Shown in pieces: positions 15,188 through 18,842 of a stretch of 18,842 nucleotides of DNA. The notes below the pieces were generated by a model. That model was not told where the DNA came from. It did no database searches and saw nothing but the letters and a program-made list of their open reading frames with translations. Every line of letters begins with the position of its first letter. Within the stretch, counting starts at the first letter, position 1. This stretch comes from JADLDV01 sp964546355 (GTDB lineage Bacteria > Patescibacteriota > Minisyncoccia > Phycocordibacterales > UBA9973), in the NCBI GenBank assembly GCA_964546355.1, contig CAZJJM010000007.1:1-18842 (forward strand), given 5' to 3'. The translations under genes and the position numbers were made by a program.

Positions 15188-15302
15188 AATAAAAAACACC
15201 CTAGGACCAGAGTATCTACTTGGAAGCAGTATCTTACTTAAAGAGTGCGTAACAGCTCACTGGTCGAGCACCAAAACCGTCGGATGATTCCGACGGTTTT
15301 TA
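15188..15302 (+). ncRNA. small RNA mimicking the 23S rRNA GTPase-associated centre
   Basis: The stretch 15205-15268 is homologous to helices 42-44 of 23S rRNA (E. coli about 1051-1112, recalled not searched). The 3' part is nearly identical: TTAAAGAGTGCG (15238-15249), AACAGCTCACTGGTCGAG (15251-15268). Pairings hold: H42 GACCAG/CTGGTC (15205-15210 with 15260-15265), H43 AGTA/TACT (15211-15214 with 15235-15238) and TAC/GTA (15217-15219 with 15229-15231), H44 GAG/CTC (15243-15245 with 15256-15258). The H43 loop TTGGAAGCA (15220-15228) matches TTAGAAGCA with A1067 changed to G. A terminator follows at once. In the ribosome this region binds L11 and the translation GTPases. No other rRNA sequence flanks it, so it is not part of an rRNA gene. 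The 5' end is inferred from copy D's -10 box. An rRNA-derived relic is the alternative. Confidence 0.75.
15273..15301 (+). terminator. intrinsic terminator of the small RNA
   Basis: A perfect 12-bp stem AAAACCGTCGGA/TCCGACGGTTTT (15273-15284 with 15289-15300), with a 4-nt loop TGAT and a T-run, 4 nt after the rRNA-like part. Confidence 0.92.
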
Positions 15303-15415
15303 TTTATAAGCTTTACTTTCCTGTCATATACCTGTAAAAATTATTGAATCAGTTCCCAACTTGGTAGTTTTTCCATATTCCAATTATGTACGAATCAGAT
15401 TAAAAAGCAACTAAA
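15303..15415. other. non-coding stretch between the small RNA and the next repeat
   Basis: No gene of usual size. On the minus strand an 11-codon frame MEKLPSWELIQ (15376-15341) has a CATAAT box 6 nt before its ATG. It could be a gene remnant or a tiny peptide, with weak support. Confidence 0.3.
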
Positions 15416-15500
15416 TTCTAAACCCTATTTGGGTTAGCAAAAAACAGCCTTTGTCTAGGCTGTTTTTTGAGAGCTCCTTCTAGTGGACAAGTTCAGAACT
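15416..15500 (+). repeat. two-part intergenic repeat, 85 bp
   Basis: The left half TTCTAAACCCTATTTGGG (15416-15433) can fold (CCC with GGG). The right half GCTCCTTCTAGTGGACAA-GTTCAGAAC (15473-15499) is a diverged form of the common right half. A terminator hairpin occupies the centre. It overlaps the 108-bp repeat at 15473-15580. Confidence 0.65.
15439..15468. terminator. bidirectional terminator inside the repeat
   Basis: A perfect 12-bp stem AAAAAACAGCCT/AGGCTGTTTTTT (15439-15450 with 15457-15468) with a 6-nt loop. On the minus strand it can end the 140-aa gene. Confidence 0.9.
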
Positions 15501-15580
15501 CTCAACTGGGTTCAAATTAAAAGAGATATTGAGTTTTCTAAGATTTTTGAGATGCTTCCACTAGTGAGAGGTCAGAACTA
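15473..15580. repeat. 108-bp intergenic repeat, copy 2 (ends in the stop codon of the 140-aa gene)
   Basis: Partner of 14339-14446. It contains two direct sub-copies of the right half: 15473-15499 and 15554-15580 (GCTTCCACTAGTGAGAGG then TCAGAACTA). Confidence 0.75.
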
Positions 15581-16000
15581 ACTCTGTGATTTTTGCCATT
15601 CTTCAAAATCTTTACCTAAGCTTTCATTTTTCATATTGCCCTTAACAAATTCTAGAGCTTCATATACATCATCAATTCTTTCTTCTGCGATTTGTTCTGT
15701 CTTTTCTGTTTTTTCTACCTTTTCGTATGCTTTTTCAGCCATAGATATACTTTTTTCCAAAGCAGGGATTAAACCCCCAGAAGATTTAACTTCACTACTA
15801 TCAACATAGACAGATAAAACTCTTGTAATCCTGTCAAACTTTTCTTTCTGGTCCTCTTTGTATTGAATTTGTCCTCCTTTTGTGTCTGGAGTATATTCAA
15901 ACTTACTTGCCATAAATTCAGCAAAACGTACAAGCTCGAGGGGTGTATATTTTTCTTGTCCTTCTAAGCTATTATCTGGTTTTGGGAAGCCTTCCATCAT
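15578..16000 (-). CDS. hypothetical charged helical protein
   Basis: A 140-aa protein without a recognised family. It starts MMEGFPKPDNSLEGQEKYTP, and the middle has LVRFAEFMASKFEY and FDRITRVLSVYVDSS. Residues about 84-125 (SMAEKAYEKVEKTEKTEQ and onward) are a Glu/Lys-rich probable coiled coil. No membrane segment is present. Two adjacent ATGs (16000, 15997) could start it. TATAAT on the minus strand at 16021-16016 would give a leader of about 9 nt. The TAG stop is the last triplet of a 108-bp repeat. Confidence 0.65.
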   Translation of the reverse strand: MMEGFPKPDNSLEGQEKYTPLELVRFAEFMASKFEYTPDTKGGQIQYKEDQKEKFDRITRVLSVYVDSSEVKSSGGLIPALEKSISMAEKAYEKVEKTEKTEQIAEERIDDVYEALEFVKGNMKNESLGKDFEEWQKSQS

Positions 16001-16051
16001 AAATTATTCATTAAAATTATATACTTCCATTATATAGGGAAGATTGAAAAG

Positions 16052-16135
16052 GTTCTAATCCCTGTTTGGGTACTAAAGACGAACCTTTTAAAATAAAGCT
16101 AAAAACATGGCTCCACATGTGGGAAGATGTTCGAA
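16052..16135 (+). repeat. two-part intergenic repeat E, 84 bp
   Basis: The left half GTTCTAATCCCTGTTTGGG (16052-16070) lies in a hairpin AAAAGGTTC/GAACCTTTT (16047-16055 with 16081-16089), with inner CCC/GGG. The right half GCTCCACATGTGGGAAGATG then TTCGAA spans 16110-16135. The left-half TTC.AA and right-half TTCGAA ends are imperfect inverted repeats. Confidence 0.8.
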
Positions 16136-16136
16136 A

Positions 16137-16145
16137 TGCTACAAT
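16137..16145 (+). promoter_or_regulatory. extended -10 promoter of the S51 peptidase gene, leaderless
   Basis: TGCTACAAT ends 6 nt before the ATG at 16152 and 1 nt after the right half of repeat E. Confidence 0.65.
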
Positions 16146-16151
16146 ATATCT

Positions 16152-16829
16152 ATGAAACTATTTCTCTCAGGAGGAGGAGGTACACAAGATTCAAAAGAGC
16201 TTGATTTAAAGTTCCTTGCTTCTATTGATACATCAAAACCAGTCCTTTATATTCCAATTGCTATTAATGCTACAAAACATCCGTATCCAAGCTGTTTAGA
16301 ATGGATACAAGGCGTCTTTCAACCGCTTGGTTTTAATAATTTCACCCTGTGGGGAGAAGCAGAGCTTTCAACCAAAACGTTAGAAGATTTTAAACAATTC
16401 TCTGGTGTCTATATTGGTGGAGGAAACACTTTTAAACTACTCAAAGAACTTAGAGAATTTGGAACGCTAGACATTCTTATTAAGCTCGTAGAACAAAACA
16501 TTCCCATATATGGAGGAAGTGCGGGTGCACTTATTCAAGCTAAATCAATCATCACCGCAGAACCACATGATACAAACGATGTTAATCTCACCAATCTTCG
16601 AGCTCTTAATTTTTTACATGATTCATATCTATGGGTTCATTACACTTCAGCTGAAGATGAAATTATTCAAAAATATATTACTGACTATTCACTAGAAAAG
16701 AATATCGCCATTGCTGAAGATGGAGGATTATTTATTTCTGAAAAAGGTATTGAAGTTATTGGCCCTGCAAGTGCGTTTATATTTGATGGTTCTGGAAAAA
16801 GAGAAGTTAGACCAGGAAATCTTATTTAA
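16152..16829 (+). CDS. peptidase family S51 (dipeptidase E-like)
   Basis: A 225-aa protein of the PepE/cyanophycinase superfamily. Family features are MKLFLSGGGG at the start, VLYIPIAINA (31-40), GVYIGGGNTFKLL (85-97) and the nucleophile elbow YGGSAGAL with Ser123. His163 in WVHYT and Glu189/Asp190 in AEDGG are candidates for the rest of the triad. PepE enzymes cleave Asp-X dipeptides in the cytoplasm; the exact substrate is inferred only from family. The start at 16152 is set by the leaderless promoter; an upstream ATG at 16107 lies inside the repeat. It points plus while its left neighbour points minus. Confidence 0.88.
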   Translation: MKLFLSGGGGTQDSKELDLKFLASIDTSKPVLYIPIAINATKHPYPSCLEWIQGVFQPLGFNNFTLWGEAELSTKTLEDFKQFSGVYIGGGNTFKLLKELREFGTLDILIKLVEQNIPIYGGSAGALIQAKSIITAEPHDTNDVNLTNLRALNFLHDSYLWVHYTSAEDEIIQKYITDYSLEKNIAIAEDGGLFISEKGIEVIGPASAFIFDGSGKREVRPGNLI

Positions 16830-16949
16830 TTGACTCAAAAAGTGCTCGAATGGAGGTGTGCATTTCGAACTTTTGACTGGGCTTCATCATATCCAAACCC
16901 TGAATATCACTTAAAACAGATTAGTAAACTAATTGCTTTAGTAAAATAA
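16830..16949 (+). pseudogene. possible gene remnant read straight after the S51 peptidase stop
   Basis: In the same frame as the peptidase, directly after its TAA, 39 codons stay open. They read protein-like (WRCAFRTFDWASSYPNPEYH, then KQISKLIALVK) and end in TAA. There is no ATG (only TTG at 16830). It may be the 3' end of a decayed gene or a chance frame. The segment 16844-16870 (GCTCGAATGG...TTCGAAC) also resembles a degenerate right half of the intergenic repeat, so both readings are possible. Confidence 0.3.
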
Positions 16950-16959
16950 TCCATACTTT

Positions 16960-17655
16960 TTATTTGGGTATTTGTTTAATACCGTATTGCGGATTTAATT
17001 CAATCCATTTAGATATATTTGTCCACTTTAATCCGTGAAATCCAAATTGAGATTCGTAATCTTCATCGTGACCCTCAATCGAAAACTTTTTTGCTATTTC
17101 ATATGGTGCAAATTTTATACCTTGAGCATCGAGTAAATGCTTGTCATACACACACATTACCAAGTCTTCTGGATGATACTTAGAGAATTTATTCTCTTTC
17201 GCTAGTTGCGATGATATCTTAAGAAACTTTTTACTTCGTAAACTAAACCCCCCATTTCCAACTATGTGTTGACCAGTTAATTCACGTGGAATATTAAACA
17301 TTTCAAACCAAAATTCGTCTTTAATGTACCAAGGTGCACCAATGTAATCATATTCAAGAAATGAATCTGACCAAGACTGAGGATTTAGTATAAAACCATC
17401 GTACTGAACAAGTAGTACATACTCTGTATCTACAAAATTAATGAGTTCTTTTATGCAGAACTCTGAAAACGCTTCGATACTACCGAGGTGATCAATTTCT
17501 ACCCATCTTGGATCATCATTTTTGATTGAAGACAGAAGCTTTGTTTCTGCAAAGTTAATACCTTCTTGGGAGATATCTAAAGCTGTTTGCAGCCTTTTCA
17601 CATCAACACAATCTATGCCTATCAAAGTTACATTATTAAGATTAATTTTCTCCAT
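16960..17655 (-). CDS. DUF5672 family protein (glycosyltransferase-like)
   Basis: A 231-aa protein matching DUF5672, a domain related to nucleotide-sugar glycosyltransferases. Landmarks are VLLVQYDGFILNPQSW (about 101-116) with an acidic 'QxD' where GT-A enzymes hold metal, YDYIGAPWYI, VGNGGFSLRSKKFL (about 152-165), HPEDLVMCVYD, KKFSIEGHDED and FGFHGLKW. No signal peptide or membrane helix. It probably acts on surface or secreted glycans, but donor and acceptor are unknown. It is a lone gene on the minus strand between repeats. TATACT ends 7 nt before its ATG. Confidence 0.8.
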   Translation of the reverse strand: MEKINLNNVTLIGIDCVDVKRLQTALDISQEGINFAETKLLSSIKNDDPRWVEIDHLGSIEAFSEFCIKELINFVDTEYVLLVQYDGFILNPQSWSDSFLEYDYIGAPWYIKDEFWFEMFNIPRELTGQHIVGNGGFSLRSKKFLKISSQLAKENKFSKYHPEDLVMCVYDKHLLDAQGIKFAPYEIAKKFSIEGHDEDYESQFGFHGLKWTNISKWIELNPQYGIKQIPK

Positions 17656-17662
17656 AGAGAAT

Positions 17663-17692
17663 AGTATACTAAAGTTCGAACCCTATTTACAA
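17663..17692 (-). promoter_or_regulatory. leaderless promoter of the DUF5672 gene
   Basis: On the minus strand TTGTAA (17692-17687), 18 bp, TATACT (17668-17663), 7 nt before the ATG. The spacer contains the GTTCGAAC of repeat F's left half. Confidence 0.5.
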
Positions 17693-17777
17693 GTACGATA
17701 TTTCAGACTTTTGACACTATATTTATCAACGTGTTTTAGACGTTTTGTTTTGCTCCGAACCTGGGACGATGTTCGAA
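17674..17777 (+). repeat. two-part intergenic repeat F, 104 bp
   Basis: The left half GTTCGAACCCTATTT is at 17674-17688 and the right half GCTCCGAACCTGGGACGATG then TTCGAA at 17752-17777. TTCGAAC of the left half pairs with GTTCGAA of the right half. Confidence 0.8.
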
Positions 17778-17783
17778 TGAGTT

Positions 17784-17792
17784 TGGTATAAT
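17784..17792 (+). promoter_or_regulatory. extended -10 promoter of the 2H phosphoesterase gene, leaderless
   Basis: TGGTATAAT, with a consensus -10, ends 6 nt before the ATG at 17799. It lies 6 nt after the right half of repeat F. Confidence 0.75.
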
Positions 17793-17798
17793 ATCTAT

Positions 17799-18326
17799 AT
17801 GCAATACTTCGTAGGATATTTGATTGAAGGGGAGGTTTCTGACTACTATAAAACGCTCACTTCTGACCTAGAGCAGAGATTTAGTATCAAAAACCTTTCA
17901 GAATACATTCCTCCTCACCTCACCCTTAAAATACCTTTTGAACCAGATAACATAGAAGATTTTGAGAGTTATCTGGTAACGATAGCAGAAAGTCTTTCAA
18001 GTGTGGATTTGGAGGTTGATGGGTTTGAGAAGTTTGACGGAAAAAGAATGACTATCTTTCTAAAAGTTACAGCAGGGGAGAATATAAAAACTATAGAAAA
18101 TGTAGTCGACCGCCTTGAGTCTTATGGCGAAAACACAAAATCACTTCCGCGACCTCTTGCTCTGCATACATCAATTGCTCGATTCTTGTCTCCTGAACAA
18201 TGTGAAGAAATTTGGAGTTATTTACAAACAGCCCCAAAACCTCATTTTAATTTAGTATTTAATAATTTAACTATATTTAAACTCGTAGAAGAGAATTGGG
18301 AAGTGTATAAGATTTTTCGTTTCTAA
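17799..18326 (+). CDS. 2H phosphoesterase superfamily protein (2'-5' RNA ligase-like)
   Basis: A 175-aa protein with the two catalytic H-x-T/S motifs of the LigT/2H fold: His40 in PPHLTLKIPF and His123 in ALHTSIARFL, about 83 residues apart as in the family. The N-terminus MQYFVGYLIEG and the repeated beta-alpha pattern also fit. Relatives hydrolyse 2',3'-cyclic phosphates or 2'-5' linkages in RNA or nucleotides; the substrate here is unknown. The start is fixed by the leaderless promoter. The stop is followed 10 nt later by repeat G. Confidence 0.82.
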   Translation: MQYFVGYLIEGEVSDYYKTLTSDLEQRFSIKNLSEYIPPHLTLKIPFEPDNIEDFESYLVTIAESLSSVDLEVDGFEKFDGKRMTIFLKVTAGENIKTIENVVDRLESYGENTKSLPRPLALHTSIARFLSPEQCEEIWSYLQTAPKPHFNLVFNNLTIFKLVEENWEVYKIFRF

Positions 18327-18336
18327 TAATCTTTTA

Positions 18337-18420
18337 GTTCGAACTCCTAGAAAGGTATCCAAAATAACCATTACAATATAAGCTTCAAAAAAGTGCTCTG
18401 CCTGTGGGAGGATGTTCGAA
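18337..18420 (+). repeat. two-part intergenic repeat G, 84 bp
   Basis: The left half GTTCGAACTCCTAG is at 18337-18350 and the right half GCTCTGCCTGTGGGAGGATG then TTCGAA at 18394-18420. The ends form an imperfect inverted repeat (TTCGAAC-CCT against AGG-GTTCGAA). It sits between two convergent genes, so it is not placed as a promoter. Confidence 0.8.
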
Positions 18421-18426
18421 ATAGTA

Positions 18427-18564
18427 CTAATAAGGACAAGGTCCCTTTGTAGCATAACTTTCACATGGATCCTTTCTATTTCTATTCTCAACAACAAAAA
18501 TAGACATGTAAATAATTACACACAATCCTACAATAACTAGGACGACTTTTAGTATATTTGACAT
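18427..18564 (-). CDS. 45-aa single-span membrane peptide with two cysteines
   Basis: The peptide starts MSNILKVVLVIVGLCVIIYM, one hydrophobic helix (about 4-25), followed by a charged tail with Cys at 34 and 43 (KDPCESYATKGPCPY). No family is recognised. A consensus extended -10 (TGCTATAAT) ends 6 nt before the ATG, strong support for a real gene. The TAG stop lies 6 nt from the end of repeat G. Confidence 0.7.
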   Translation of the reverse strand: MSNILKVVLVIVGLCVIIYMSIFVVENRNRKDPCESYATKGPCPY

Positions 18565-18570
18565 GAAATT

Positions 18571-18579
18571 ATTATAGCA
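18571..18579 (-). promoter_or_regulatory. extended -10 promoter of the 45-aa gene, leaderless
   Basis: TGCTATAAT on the minus strand ends 6 nt before the ATG at 18564. Confidence 0.75.
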
Positions 18580-18606
18580 CTAAATGGTTCCTCTTATCTT
18601 ATTGCT

Positions 18607-18632
18607 GCTCCGAATGTGGGAGGATGTTCGAA
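18607..18632 (+). repeat. intergenic repeat, right half, copy H
   Basis: GCTCCGAATGTGGGAGGATG then TTCGAA. A possible degenerate left half (GGTTCCTCTTATC) starts at 18583. Confidence 0.8.
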
Positions 18633-18638
18633 TGGGTT

Positions 18639-18647
18639 TGCTATAAT
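18639..18647 (+). promoter_or_regulatory. extended -10 promoter of the VOC gene
   Basis: TGCTATAAT, 6 nt after repeat copy H. The start near 18654 leaves an AT-rich leader of about 23 nt. Confidence 0.65.
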
Positions 18648-18676
18648 TAATCTATTAAAATTTAATTCAAATTATT

Positions 18677-18842
18677 ATGAATAATCCAGTAAGTTGGTTT
18701 GAGCTTCCAGCGATAGATCTTGTACGGGCAAAAGCTTTTTATGAAACTGTCTTTGGTTTCGAGATGGTTCCAGAGACAAACGCAGGATATGAGATGCTTT
18801 CATTTCCGATGAATATTGGAGTCATGGGTGCAAGTGGAGGAC
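18677..18842 (+). CDS. VOC (glyoxalase/bleomycin-resistance) family protein, 3' end cut by window edge
   Basis: The first 55 codons are visible. MNNPVSWFELPAIDLVRAKA then FYETVFGFEMVP is the typical opening of a VOC-domain protein: first beta strand, helix 'D..RA..FYE.VFGF', then the second strand. MLSFPMNIGVMGASGG continues the beta-sheet module. These proteins are metal-dependent lyases, dioxygenases or antibiotic-binding proteins; the member here cannot be assigned. It is preceded by repeat copy H and an extended -10 promoter. Confidence 0.85.
   Translation, partial: MNNPVSWFELPAIDLVRAKAFYETVFGFEMVPETNAGYEMLSFPMNIGVMGASGG

Noticed and set aside
16107..16151. N-terminal extension of the S51 peptidase starting at an upstream ATG
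   Set aside because: The extension runs through the right half of repeat E and the -10 box; the family N-terminus and the leaderless promoter both support 16152.
17756..17775. LexA-like operator CGAAC...GTTCG in repeat F
   Set aside because: The spacer is 10 nt, not the usual 4, and the left arm is not kept in most other copies.
15416..18632. Classical integron attC sites
   Set aside because: Layout and size fit, but the conserved ends are GTTCGAA/TTCGAAC-like and do not match the GTTRRRY and RYYYAAC core boxes, genes lie on both strands with their own promoters, and no integrase is in the window. Kept only as an analogy.
12921..18632. CRISPR array
   Set aside because: Repeats are hundreds of bases apart with genes between them, and they are imperfect; there are no regular spacers or cas genes.

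Overview
The window looks like part of a small-genome Patescibacteria (Candidate Phyla Radiation) chromosome, probably Parcubacteria-like. This is inference from the sequence, with no database search. The grounds are: AT-rich DNA, short genes and tight spacing; almost no Shine-Dalgarno sequences, with many start codons only 6-8 nt downstream of a -10 box (leaderless mRNAs); a secreted peptidoglycan-binding + fibronectin-like protein of a kind common in these bacteria; a short-form hibernation factor; and many ORFans. All 24 complete genes end in TAA (16) or TAG (8), none in TGA. Long conserved genes have no internal TGA, so the code is otherwise standard.

Region 1 (1-12.3 kb) is mostly housekeeping. 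On the minus strand are a Mur-ligase-like gene (cut by the left edge), an alpha/beta hydrolase, peptidyl-tRNA hydrolase (pth) and a B12-type radical SAM protein with an unexpected N-terminal membrane segment. On the plus strand is a compact run lepB-hisS-def-fmt: protein export, His-tRNA charging, and the paired formylation/deformylation of initiator Met. Minus-strand hpf, a DUF167 gene, pyk and a small charged protein follow. Then come two plus-strand exported proteins and a 42-aa Lys-rich protein on the minus strand.

Region 2 (12.3-18.8 kb) is different. Small, functionally unrelated single genes on both strands are separated one by one by copies of the same intergenic repeat. The repeat is always in the same orientation, whichever way the genes point. 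Its right half reads approximately GCTC-N4/6-GTGGGAgGATGTTCGAA. Several copies also carry a left half (about TTCkAAyCCCTrTTTGGG), giving elements of 84, 84, 85 and 104 bp. The genes include three ORFans with a shared leader motif, two tiny membrane peptides, an HExxH protein, an S51 peptidase, a DUF5672 protein, a 2H phosphoesterase and a VOC protein. This one-gene-per-site layout is what a mobile gene-cassette array looks like, but the sites do not carry the classical integron core and no integrase is in the window.

One slot of this array (about 15188-15302) carries no protein gene. It holds a probable small RNA that reproduces the GTPase-associated centre of 23S rRNA (helices 42-44). The 3' part is almost unchanged. 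The helix 43 stem is rewritten with pairing kept, the position equivalent to A1067 is G, and a strong intrinsic terminator follows. This RNA and the array around it are the most unusual content of the window.
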